Assembly (NCBI GenBank): GCA_947650365.1
Contig: OX393554.1
Span: forward strand, 41,313,633-41,377,632
Direction: 5' to 3'
DNA length: 64,000 nucleotides
From: Chamaelirium japonicum
Lineage: Eukaryota > Streptophyta > Magnoliopsida > Liliales > Melanthiaceae
Part shown: piece by piece, positions 53,401 to 62,109 of the stretch
Numbering within the stretch: position 1 is the first letter of the stretch
Layout: each line of letters begins with the position of its first letter
Program-made: the position numbers and the translations under genes
The notes under the pieces: model-generated
What the model was told of the DNA's origin: nothing
The model's input: only the letters and a program-made list of their open reading frames with translations
Databases searched by the model: none

Positions 53401-55588
53401 ATATTATACTTGAAAAAAAAACCAACAATGCCCTTTCTAAATCTAAATCTTTGCTTAAATTTAATTTCATCAATAACTAGAAAGATTTCCTCTTCCTAGA
53501 AGTTACACTTTCCCTAACAACTAGTGCTAAACAACATCCTAGATGCGATAACTAATCACCACATATCAAGTAATGCCGGCTAGAGCACAATTTTATCTGA
53601 ACTATGATAAAACAGCCAAGGTAAACTATTTAAAGTGTATTAAACCAACAGCATTGTACCTTAGAACCATTAAATAGTAAGATGCCAGAACTTTCATTTT
53701 AGATTGTTTTACTTTTTCTCTTTCTCGTATTTCTGAGTGTATAAGTGCAAAATAGAAGGCAATGCTGCCAAAATCGAAATCAGATCATAAATAAGAAGGG
53801 AACAGGGTCGCATAGAGGGATTTCAAAAGATTTTTAGAAATACAAAAAATAGTATAAAATGTCTATCATGTGATTTAATGTGAATGTGCGTTATTATATC
53901 ACTCATATGTTGATCGTTTTTTATTCTGTATTCTACTATGAAATCACAAACCACTTAATCTATCATGATGTTTTCTCCACCGATTTTCTTTTAACTCAAT
54001 CCATTAACGACGACAGAGAAATCTAAGAAGAGAAATAAAAAGGTAAAACAGAGAAAGGAGCAAAAGGTTCAGATTTGTGCTCGCTTAAGTCCGGATGGTA
54101 ATATACTCATGCTGATTTGATTCATATGGATTGATTTAATCATGAAATTCACGAACCGCATTGGAAACTTCAAATTACAATTTTGAGATTCATGGCTACA
54201 GGGATTCATAGGCGGAATTCCGGTCTAAGGGTGTCTAATTAGACATGAACCGTACGATTTAGACATGAACAGTATGATTTAAATCAAGAAATATAAGATT
54301 TTGACAACGATGTAAGAGAGGTATTTCAATGTCCTTATAGAAGTGTAAGCACAAGAAGTACTGTTCTTTCTTCAATGCAATAGCTTCTTCATACTGTCAC
54401 CTCTTAACATTGAGCTTGCATATATTCCTACAAGCATCAATCCATAATTGAAACAAAAATTCTTCAGTCACAATGCTTTTAACCAGACTGCAAGCCACCA
54501 TTTTCTATTATGTTGATCATATATTACCTAAAGCCCCATCAATAGTTGATCTAGTGTTGCTAATTTTGTAGTAGTTTTTATGGTACTCCCTTCAACAAAA
54601 ACTCTATATATGCAAGTTATACAATTCCATCATTCTCTAGGAAGGTGGATTAAGTTCCCCCACCATTTGATTGTTAAATATTATCAAGAGACCAACCTTT
54701 AGTATATGCGCCTAATTTTATGCATAGATGCTCAATTTGAAGTTGGAGATTAGCTGCAATATATTATCCCACGATTAAAGAAAGTTGGATGTCCTTTTAG
54801 TGGCACTTTAGGAATTTAAAACTCATATGATTCATTGCTTATAGAAAAATTATCGAAAGTGCAGTCAGAAAATAAGAGAATCTATTTAGATGTTATATCC
54901 ATCGAGAACGAAAACAATGTTACTAAAGATACAATATATGCATTAATGCTAGATCCTTTCATGAAGTAAGGAAAAAGCTCATCAATGTTGGCAATTTTCA
55001 AGATACACTGTGCTTTGGTTTCTGCACTATTTTGGGTCATTCTCATAAAAAAACGAATATTTAATTCTTCAACATACAATGCAATTTAGATATATCTCGA
55101 GGCCCTAGCTAAAATTTCAATCTGCCACCATTATCACTGTATTATGAGCACCAGAATACATTGTTGTGAAATACGACACTGTACTGCTATTTCATAACTC
55201 AAATTTGAAATATACCTGGGAGCATTTTTCAACACTTCAAATTCTTCTTCGGTTGGTAAAGCCCGACCAAAAACATCTTTCGGCCTGGCCTTCTTATCCC
55301 CACCAGTTTGATTCTTGTGAGGTCTCATATCAAGCCTATGGACCACAGATTATGTTATGCAGATCAGCAAAGTGGAAGAACAGAAAATTTGTAAATTTGA
55401 TGGTAATAGTAGAAGATACACAAAGGGTAACTATACATTGCTGGGGGAGTTCCATTAGTAGGATCTTCTGCAACATTATTTTGATCCGACCTCTTCCTCT
55501 CATCTGAAATCTCAGCAGCTTTGGCACTTTCTGCATTATAACCAGGTGGACGAACGTACATAAAACTGACAGCTTTCATCATCTCCAC
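29225..55588 (-). CDS. CIR-type (CBF1-interacting co-repressor family) RS-tailed nuclear protein, 3' five exons
   Basis: Exons in gene order: 55437-55588, 55216-55335, 39057-39258, 29729-29843 and 29225-29625. The total is 990 nt, 329 residues plus stop, with all phases consistent. The 5' exons lie beyond the window. Seen: VEMMKAVSFMYVRPPGYNAE, then GGDKKARPKDVFGRALPTEE, then a zinc knuckle CVRCGTYGHQSGDREC (C-x2-C-x4-H-x6-C). Next come PLKWELKQKPGMSPPRGGY and QQIVADDIFDEYGG, and a C-terminal tail of Lys runs and Arg/Ser/His repeats (last ~110 residues). From family knowledge, this layout is that of plant CIR/RP9-like proteins, thought to act in the nucleus in splicing or transcriptional co-repression. 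The RS-like tail fits speckle localisation (inference). Introns of 15957 and 9213 bp are filled with transposons. The intron after exon 39057-39258 uses a GC donor (GAG|gcaagt). Confidence 0.85.
29844..30978. other. CIR-like gene intron, left part
   Basis: AT-rich intron sequence without recognisable elements. Confidence 0.4.
30979..31286. repeat. Tandem duplication, ~150-158 bp unit
   Basis: Copies 30979-31136 and 31137-31286 start aagcaaatacctccccattt. They differ by a 9-base A/T indel and at least one substitution (aaatct against aaatat). Confidence 0.9.
31950..32469 (+). mobile_element. 3' end of an LTR retrotransposon
   Basis: A purine-rich tract ggagggaggga (to 31998) is followed by a sequence starting tgtcacgtgagaatgg and ending cccgtaaca. 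This is the order expected for a polypurine tract and a ~470 bp 3' LTR. Just upstream 'caacttggaggaccggattc' resembles the usual C-terminus of such polyproteins. The rest of the element is missing and no target duplication can be tested. Confidence 0.5.
32969..33139 (-). repeat. 3' LTR of the copia element
   Basis: 171 bp, identical to 38252-38422. Contains 'ccctatatatatc', whose complement gives a TATA-like gatatatatag for the promoter. Confidence 0.95.
33140..33152 (-). promoter_or_regulatory. Polypurine tract of the copia element
   Basis: The minus strand reads gtttgagggggg immediately before the 3' LTR, the expected plus-strand primer. Confidence 0.8.
33153..37382 (-). CDS. Copia gag-pol polyprotein, 1409 residues, intact
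   Basis: Domains in copia order. Gag-like N-terminus, then the zinc knuckle CVYCKKDGHLKETC (~277-290). Protease DSGA (~346). Integrase zinc finger HRRLGH...CVSC and the catalytic region with SDIWG, FRSDGA and NGVAERKH. Reverse transcriptase with QMDVKNAFLHG, YGLKQAPRAWF and YVDD. RNase H with SDADWAGD, STEAEYRA and DNRSAI, then an ADFFTK tail. There are no stops or frameshifts, so the product could be functional. An alternative start is the Met 18 residues in (MATSLKPDK). Stop is at 33153-33155, directly by the polypurine tract. Confidence 0.95.
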   Translation of the reverse strand: MSRFCEQILCPVHLQTSTMATSLKPDKLPKMDVILTGASNFRLWASTLRMHLGAHKLWKYVDGTKPAPTLSETSTSSTVLDSVESEEWNDADAIIRSYIGASLSHELRVEALQFSTSREMCYLSKQFVQTGGARAFQLRCELKGMTQGTRTIREFYARISALWRELEALEPVYPPDAISIRRRHRDEQYVFEFLMELRAEFEPIRGQLLHRDPLPSLNEALSELLAEETRLDTLAIHRAPASDPGALATTPRPVGDGRSTGDRRPPGERRSTTKLWCVYCKKDGHLKETCYRRLRKLGQMPQTTAPTTATSDLSQLAAQVQQLQHAFTLQQGSSTTGTASAAWILDSGASHHLTSDTSALTARTRVPPELQLRTADGSPLPVSCQGTITTSSDPSGRLSLPGVLLAPSLSINLISISKLADLGYLTTFSSSSCLVQDPRTGKTIGTGHRVGGLYHLRHLHIPLTTSTADTTCAVSDLWHRRLGHPSAARLRTIFQSGALGDISFTPPSPCVSCNLAKHPTQPFPVHVSMSSSVFDLVHSDIWGPAPVVSLSGLSYYVSFIDDFSRFTWVFLLRRRSDVCQAYRDFTNMVHTQFGKRIKIFRSDGAREYLSSEFRDILFSQGTLPQQSCPYTPAQNGVAERKHRHILETARSLLFSTSVPRHFLAEAVLTSVHLINRTPSSAHSGQSPFQILYSVVPHYRVLRTFGCTCFVMLPPGERTKLTPRSARCLFLGYSSEHKGWRCYDPSARRIRISRDVTFFEDTPFYSGVSKDQDLSFLHSSESLPPPVSPSSGISIPSPSVDSPVPQDVSVLPNPTLELPRPPVTTTYTRRPHVPPAPSPSPDSPAALPSMPVSSSPDDGPSAPTFSQRYPERDRHPPDRYGFSPTASYSSHFQDFLAAIHSLQEPQSYREAVQVPHWQQAMSEELQALQKTGTWELVPLPPGKEPVSCRWVYRIKTRSDGSVERYKARLVARGFTQEYGIDYEETFAPVAKMTSVRTLLAVASARHWPLFQMDVKNAFLHGDLSEEVYMRPPPGLLTPPQHFCRLHRAIYGLKQAPRAWFERFRSSILAVGFTESMNDYAMFTHTSAHGRAILLLYVDDMIITGDDTATINSLKRHLQQQFEMKDLGPLRYFLGLEVASSPRGLLVSQQKFASELLSRAALSDLRTVDTPMELNVKLRPGDGEPLSDPTRYRQLVGALVYLTITRPDIAHAVRVLSQFVSAPHSTHYAALMRIIRYIRGTMTRSLLFSSSSSLELRAFSDADWAGDPTDRRSTTGFCIFLGDSLISWKSKKQEIVSLSSTEAEYRAMARTSCEVVWLRRLLEDMGVQLSSSTPLHCDNRSAIQIASNPVFHERTKHIELDCHYVRHRYKDGTLSLPHVSSTEQLADFFTKTHTVQRFRYLLHKLMVYDPP
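37383..38239 (-). other. Untranslated leader of the copia element
   Basis: About 860 bp between primer site and gag start. Carries short tandem repeats of 'ctgaaccgattgggagct' and 'ccgaaccgactgcaaaact' (37410-37630), and a 20 bp T run near 38055. No conserved frame. Confidence 0.7.
38240..38251 (-). promoter_or_regulatory. Primer binding site of the copia element
   Basis: The minus strand reads tggtatcagagc directly after the 5' LTR, complementary to the 3' end of initiator tRNA-Met. Confidence 0.9.
38252..38422 (-). repeat. 5' LTR of the copia element
   Basis: 171 bp, identical to 32969-33139. Confidence 0.95.
39259..39880. other. CIR-like gene intron
   Basis: AT-rich intron sequence after the acceptor of the exon at 39057-39258. 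No element recognised. Confidence 0.4.
39881..42600 (+). mobile_element. Probable decayed LTR retrotransposon segment
   Basis: 39885-40310 holds degenerate repeats of 'gacttagaaatttgactaag'. A TATA box (ccttataaataag) lies near 40816, as in an LTR promoter. Near 41748 'tggtaccagagc' resembles a primer binding site. Downstream frames such as EWERLQYQVQARLRQLKI (about 42030) look like a coiled gag-like region but are broken. LTR limits cannot be fixed and no second LTR is visible. Confidence 0.4.
42601..44210. other. Unclassified intron sequence
   Basis: No coherent ORF. The part from about 44100 resembles 51060-51190 (see the direct-repeat finding). Confidence 0.3.
44211..46630 (+). mobile_element. 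Large solo LTR (2420 bp)
   Basis: Begins tgtagacacataaattgtgt, ends tctgcgcataca, and has a perfect 5-bp flanking duplication gagag. A TATA box tataaatag lies at 44789-44797 and a polyadenylation signal aataaa at about 46596, which gives the + orientation. Inside, a ~497 bp segment is duplicated (from about 44824 and 45321). The word 'cccggagaagaag' with 'ccttcgactccg' repeats many times. The Lys/Arg-rich open frames here are by-products of these repeats. LTR size and start sequence suggest a Ty3/gypsy parent (inference). Confidence 0.8.
44789..44797 (+). promoter_or_regulatory. TATA box of the large solo LTR
   Basis: tataaatag in a pyrimidine-rich upstream and purine-rich downstream context, typical of LTR promoters. 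Confidence 0.6.
46631..47900. other. Intron sequence, repeat-like
   Basis: 46640-47100 is a diverged direct copy of about 51190-51740. The rest shows no domain. It is where the missing polymerase part of the adjacent gypsy element would be expected, but none is readable. Confidence 0.3.
47900..49833 (-). pseudogene. Ty3/gypsy gag-protease remnant
   Basis: The minus strand shows a gag frame (48949-49584) with the conserved block FEGRMDPEKFLDWAERIDQY and WWRQLQ. A broken zinc-knuckle segment follows around 48600. The protease region is around 48100-48355 (CVMVDGGCITNLIS, ISWLD) and continues in another frame with ILGHPWQFDRDALHHG. A primer-site-like tggtatcaga lies at about 49814-49823. Frameshifts separate the parts, and reverse transcriptase, RNase H and integrase are absent. 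A 22-G run (49542-49563) gives the gag its Pro stretch. Confidence 0.75.
49834..52240. other. Probable 5' LTR side of the gypsy remnant and flank
   Basis: Sequence above the primer site should include the remnant's 5' LTR, but its outer limit is unclear. 51190-51740 matches 46640-47100 in direct orientation. Confidence 0.3.
52241..52969. mobile_element. hAT-type element 3 (729 bp)
   Basis: The ends are cagtgttgtcaaggcg and cgccttgacaacattg, and it is flanked on both sides by the perfect 8-bp duplication atggcaac (52233-52240 and 52970-52977). Subterminal regions are dense in ggcgcgcgcc, gcgcctcaggcgc and related palindromic words. The centre is AT-rich and non-coding. Confidence 0.9.
52978..55215. 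other. CIR-like gene intron, right part
   Basis: Mostly featureless AT-rich DNA. A 47 bp-period duplication (acatacatgtcactggttgt) lies at about 53024-53105. Confidence 0.4.
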
Positions 55589-58470
55589 CTGAATGTATAA
55601 TGAGCATAAACCAAGCATAAATATGAAACAATGAAATATTTGATGGCCTTAATGAGCAAATGAAAACAGATAGAACATGAGTAATCTGCAAAACAAAATG
55701 ATGTTTACAGAATATTAGTAAGTGCTAAGAAAAGAGGGGCAGTCCAAGATCAAGAAAAGAGGGGCAGTCCACGATCATTCGGATTTGATGTTCACTTGCA
55801 AGATAAACATGTTCAAGTATATGTGAACTTCATTCTAATGCAAAGAAGTTATAGAAGTGCGAGCAAAATGAATTTTTTTAGAAAAATTAGCTAAGGTCTA
55901 TATGGATAAATGCCATGCATTCACTACATTTGAGTCCAAAATATGAGGTGGATATTGTTAAGGAAAGTAAATGATGTAGCAGTTTCTTACGCAGACAACA
56001 GTTTACTAACTTCAATTGATGTGAAGAATCTCCCACTTTATGGACTTTATGCCTCGTGAATAAGCATGTTACGCATGAGTTATTGTATTTGTCAACTGAC
56101 ACATGGACACCCAATGAGAACTAGGGACTCAAGCCTTCAAGAGTTATTAAGATCTCTTCCTTTTATTATAAGTAGCCTACTTTTAACTCAGTAAGAAAGA
56201 TATTTTTAAGCTAGAAAGGAAAAAAGAAGACAACAAGAGTGAGACCACCTATACTAGGTGGAATTGGAATGCAAATAACACAACCTTAGCAGTATCTCTA
56301 ATCCATAACTAGTGCCAAAACCCAACAATTGCAAGAAATAATAAGCACGATTCGTGAATCAAATTTACTTTCAGCATTTACATCCTATACAGCATCAATT
56401 CAAATCAAAATCAACTCAAACGTGTACTCGCCATTTCTCACAATGTTCCCGTAATCCATTCCTTTCTACCGAATTTCCACCAAATTGTACGAGGTATCAC
56501 CTCCCATTTGTCTTTTATTGGTGTTCATCCCTCAATTACTCACCATGGGATGTTGAAGATAACTGAATATATCAATATTTCAACATTCCCCCACTCTTCA
56601 GATGAGAACACGTTAAAGGAGACCACTTTCCCTACAGGTGTCAATTTGTGTAACCTCTAATGGTTAAAGAAAATAAATGATTTCCCAAATATCCCCTTTA
56701 AATCTTCATCCCCCAAGATAAAATCACCATACCTGGAAAACCAAGAGGAAATCCTGAATGAGTAAGAAGGAAAACATAATCCCTGTATTCCTCATCCATA
56801 AGATTCAACTTTGGGAGAGGGATGAGACTGAACCACACGTAATGATATTCCATCCGAAAGTGAAGGATGAGATGCTTGCCTAGTGTAGTAGAAACGAATC
56901 ACAGTCCTTTATTAAAAAAAGGGGTTTTAAGTTTATTGCAACCATTTCAACCAAAATGGATCAAAGGAGGCAAGAAAGGGCTGGAATCTATATGTAAGTG
57001 TTTGGCGGAAGGAGAGTTTAATTTATAAGGGTTTTGGTTGAAGGCTTCTATGCATGCAGAAGAGAAATACGAGAGAGGAGGAGAGGAAAAAAGAGGATCA
57101 GAAGTACCACAGCACCCTTGCACTCAAATTGATCAAAACACAAGTAATCTTCACTTATAAATTTCCCTAGCGTTGCTGCATGCAGCAGTATCACGTTCAT
57201 CAGATGATGATGGAAGTTCAAACTTTGACTTACCTCGCATAGAATGTGATACTAGGTATGCATGGAACATCAATCATAAACAAGGTTTAAAGTATTGTAA
57301 CATATCATGCATAATATGTAGCACCTAGTGTACTTTTGATAACCAACACGACATGACACCATATAATATCCATCTCAAAAGTAACTGTACATGGTATTTA
57401 GTAATTAATTAGATATTTTTATACATCCATAAAAAACAATTTGATGTGCAGAACTATTCAAAACCAGCTCATTTTCAGTGGCCTCAGTTTGATTCAATGA
57501 TGTCAACACAAAACCTACCTAATTCCTTAACAAGCCAAGTTGATCAAGGCTGTCAAGGTGCAAAGGTGAGAGCCAAGGTGCCCAGAGAGAGCCTTGGAGC
57601 CTACGCATCACTTTATGAATGGAGTTACAGCAAGATGTGGAAACATAATCTTCGGGTGGATTTGTTAACAGTAATTGAAATCTTATCTCCAAATATTTAG
57701 TCATGGCGTGCTATTAATCGAGCTGCTTCAAATTTCAATGAAGATGTAGAACCTCAAGTCCGAAAGTCTACAAGAGATCACACCATATAGATTTCCATGA
57801 TAGTAAGTGAATCTATTTTATTACAAAACTCGATGCAAACGATACAGTACTGCAGGGATGTGCCGTATGCTTATTATGTACAATTCAGCGATATTCTAAT
57901 CCCAATGAACATATCTTTGCTGGGATACCATTCTATAATGCCCAAAAAACTAGATTATCTCAATCAAATCCCACGGGTGAACTTAGCATTAAGGTTAAGG
58001 TTAGGATTTATCATTTAGGTTAAGTTATGGTGGTTAGGCATAAATAGTTACTATGAAGGCAAGATAATCAATTCCAGGTACTTGACAATCTGTGAGCTCT
58101 ATCGAACCCAATTCTGCACCAAATCCATCGAAGTTGGATCTGTTTGAAAGTTAACAGTTAGGCTCACCCTCTTAGGAAAGGTTTTTTCAAGTGGCTTGTG
58201 GAAAAACCTTAGCAAATTCCCAAGGGTTTCAAGTTATTGTGTATTTTGTTGACGCTTGGATACTAGTCTAATTCGTTTGAAACTCAGTGGAGAACTTGGT
58301 TAGAGGGTTCAGATCCACTAGTTAAAATTGTTTTGGTCAATCTCTATGCCAGATGGTCACCACAACCCAACTAGTTGAACAGCAGGCAGGGAAGCATGGA
58401 TGGGATTAGAACCACCTTAGATGGAATGATGTCCTTAAGCAAGTGAATTTATCTTGGGGAGGACACTTTA
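55589..58470. other. Upstream intron of the CIR-like gene
   Basis: No upstream exon encoding the N-terminal CIR domain could be found on the minus strand here or further right, so this is taken as intron. No element is clearly delimited. Confidence 0.4.
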
Positions 58471-58477
58471 ATGGCCT

Positions 58478-60350
58478 GGAATGCAGGAACCCAAGGATTA
58501 TGACGGAGATTTAGTCTAGGGAGTTAAATAAATTGGTGCTTGCTGCAGTCCAATAGATGAAACTACTATCCAAGTTTTGATTCAAAAATCAGTTTGGAAG
58601 GTCAGCGGTGGTCTGATTAGGTTGATCTAGGGCTTGTTGGAAAGCCCTGACAGTCACCTTTCCAATGGTCTCAATTCACAAAAGATCTAGGTTTTGTGCA
58701 AGGATCGATTCCATTTTGAGTTAGGCACTGTCAGTTAAGGAAAGAACAACACCTTCTGCTAAGGCCCTGACTTTCTTTAATGCCCGAAAGATACATGTAG
58801 TTCTAATTAACGTGATTTCAGATTCATTCGAAACTTATTGAAATTACATATCCAGTGGTGGTGGTCTCATATTATTTGGATATTCTGATTATAATTTATA
58901 ATTATAAGTGTCATAATATTAGTTCTAGACAGAGTTGTTTCTCATATGATTGTTTTTAGATAAGGTCACTACGGCTTCAAAAAAATCTTCATTAAGGCTT
59001 CGTACATAATTGAAGCCCTCCATTTACATCATATTACAATATAAACCATATTTTATAAATCAGAGAGATTACATATAAATATATAATTACTTCTTCTAAA
59101 AAAATGAAGGAGGTAGCTACATCGGTAAAGTAAATCATTCCGACTTTGCCTAATTCATCTTCTCCCTCGTGTCTGTTTTTAGCTAATTTATGACCTGCAA
59201 TATAGGGAGCCTCAAAAGTCTTATAAAGAGTTTGTAGTACTTAGAAAGAATTAGGCGAACTCCAATCCATATGATAGATTTGTGAAAAAGAAATATATAT
59301 GATATGGTTCATGAGATTCCAAATAAAGACATTGGAAGTGCATACAAGATGGTCGCTAAAAAGAAACGCGGTGTTGAGAATAATATTTCGTAAAGGTATG
59401 AGATGTAATACACATACGAGCTGTTTGATAAAATGTTTACTCAAGCATAAAGAGTACATGTGATTATAAGTAAAAGTACTAAGCATTCAGTGATCAGTGA
59501 AAGAATTAGATTATGAGATTTGTCATGACTTGAAATAATGAGGTGAGTCAATGAGTTGTGTTTAGAGTTGAGGTGAAATAGTTCTTATGAGTTGGTTGAG
59601 TTGTTAAGCTATAGAACAATACTTGCATCCAGTGTTTTTTAAGTTGTCATACTTCACCAGAGGACCATGCATATGGTTGTATGCAAAATTGGTGAAATGT
59701 GTTGATTGTAAACTCCCCAACCATTTGATAGCTTAGCGCTTCTAGAGAGGAGATTTCTATTCCGAAGGTGAAAACAAATTTGTTGGAAAGCTAATTGATG
59801 AAGTTATCTACTAAGGCAAATTTTGGGTCAATAGGGCCTTAGGGTGTGACAAGACAGTTATTCTAAAGAGTCAAGATAGATTCCCATTTTTCTTAGTCCA
59901 CACTCTTTGGCCAAAGTTGAGAAATTTTCATAAAAATGGTTACTAATCAGCAAGGTACAAAAAAATCAAAATATTTGTCTTTTGCATACACTGAAATAGC
60001 AGAGTTTGCAAAATATTGTGATATTTAGTGAAATATATTGTTTTTTGGAGGGGACGAAATGTTGGTAAGAATCATAATTTTGAACCTTGAAAATTTTACG
60101 TGGATGACATAAAATTGGTGAAAGAGCTATACTCAAAGTTTCAGGTCTTTCTGGGCTCATTAGATGGTTTTGGACTCATTAGATGGTTTCTGGGCTCATT
60201 AAGATAAGACGTCCAACTAAACAGATACACCTAACGTACAAAGATTAGGGTTAGTACTAGGCAATGATGGGTATTTTAGCTATAGCAAGTTTATTTATCT
60301 AAAAATGACTTAGTATCTTGAAGACCAAGGCTTCTGGACTAGGGATTTCC
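58478..60350 (+). repeat. Left arm of a large inverted duplication
   Basis: Can be followed, with roughly 65-75 percent similarity by eye and several indels, as the reverse complement of 62110-64000. Anchor pairs: 'gtggtggtctcatat' (58858) with 'atgtgagaccaccaccat' (63600); 'gactttgcctaattcatctt' (59146) with 'aagatgaattaggcaaagtc' (63330); 'gggttagtactaggc' (60249) with 'gcctagtactaaccc' (62204). The left arm carries ~130 bp of extra sequence near 59960-60100. Length and lack of ORFs suggest LTRs of a large gypsy-type element in opposite orientations (inference). Confidence 0.75.
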
Positions 60351-62109
60351 TTGGGATAGAACTTCAAAATTCATAAAGATGTCGTCATAGGCAACTCCAC
60401 TCTAGGTAGCCCCACTTTGACCGTTGGAATCCTTTTCCCACTCATGGGTGGCTCCACCAAACTCCGAGCAGTTCTTTCCTAAATAGCCTTCCTCGGCTAG
60501 GATAGTATAAAGTGTATACTAAATTACTAAATCAATTCAAGATTCCATAAACCTTTATAACCCCTATCAAACATCATATAGGAAACATGATAGCGATTTC
60601 CAGGACTAGTCAAAACACATTTGACTAAGTTTCTTGATTATTTAGTGTAGATTTCCCAGTTCCTGCAGTCCATATAGAAAGAATGAAAATCGATCCTTAA
60701 TCTGACAATTTTTAACTTCACAAATATCTGAAGTCTGTTATTTTCCTTGCTTGGTTAAGGAGTGTCCCCAATATCCAGGTCTATCCGAGAAGCATCCCTC
60801 TTGGTAGGACAAAAATTGAGTTCTCATAAAATTAATATATCAAAATGATTATGGGGCGATCAAGAAATTTTGAATTTAATTAATAATTAATTAAGAGTGA
60901 TCAATGTTAATAATTATCTTGCTAATTTTATTCCCATAAGTTGTAATCCAATTTGGAATTATTAGGATTGCGAAGAAATTTCTAGCCTATATGAAACCCT
61001 ACTAGCATGAACTTTGAATATTAATTAGTCCGTGACCATAAGTCTGGTTAACTTGAAATTTGGCCATGTGCTCCTCACGAACATAAATACTTACCCTATA
61101 AATTCCATTTGATTCAGAGTTCATTTATTATAGAAATAATTTAATTCTTCGAGCCCTGCATCGAAGGAATTACCATTACATAACAGTGTAATCTGGTAAT
61201 TGCTACCAAAGGCAAAATGGTAATTGGGTGCCAAGGATGTAGTGGTAATTTATCACTCAAACTAAGGTCTAAATGAGTCCTAACTAATTTCAATTTTAAC
61301 TGATCTTAAACATAAAACTAGTTCTAATATCAACTAGTTAACAAAAGTTACATCTAATAAGACATTACCACATAGACCAATAGGAAGTGGTCACTAAAAG
61401 CATTAGGTAGCACCACATGGTGGCTCCATATATACCTAAAAATCGTATCCACTTAACCTGATGACACATCCCCTTGACTCCGTGCAAACCTTCTATCCAC
61501 CACTTTGACACCTATGACATCATTTAAACTCTCCAAAGCCACCTCATTATCTTATCATCAAGGGCATGGGATGGTTGAAATAATTCAGTAAAAATCCTCT
61601 ATCTCTTACCCAAAATTCGCCCAAAAGATAAGAAGGAAGTAATTTAAGATTAAGAAGAAGGGAAGAATGAAGAAGAGAAAAGGAGGAAAAGAGAAGGAGA
61701 ACCAGACATAAGAAGGAAGAAGAGGAAAAGTGAAGAAAGAGAACCAAACATAAGAAGGGAAAAGAAAAAAAGATAGCACCACAAATATCCCAAGTTTATG
61801 TACGTATTTGGAGGGACCTAGGTGAAATCAAAGCTTGCATTTTTCTTTCTTTAAAATGGTTATTTCTAAATTACACATGTTTTATTATCAATACTGTTAA
61901 ATTTGTTGGTTTTGACATAGTTGCACTCTTTTTAGCATAACTTTCTATCATGATCTCCAAATACTGTGAAACATACACCATTAGTTAGGTAACTCTCTGA
62001 GTTTTCTAGAGAGTAGGTCCTCGAACCAGATATTAGAAACTAGCATAGATTAGCAATCCAATGTGTAGACAGACAATTAAGTCTGCCTTGTTTAATCTCT
62101 ACAAGAAAA
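60351..62109. other. Spacer between the inverted arms
   Basis: About 1.76 kb of non-coding DNA, with LTR-like composition and a purine-rich run at 61620-61770. No gene. Confidence 0.4.
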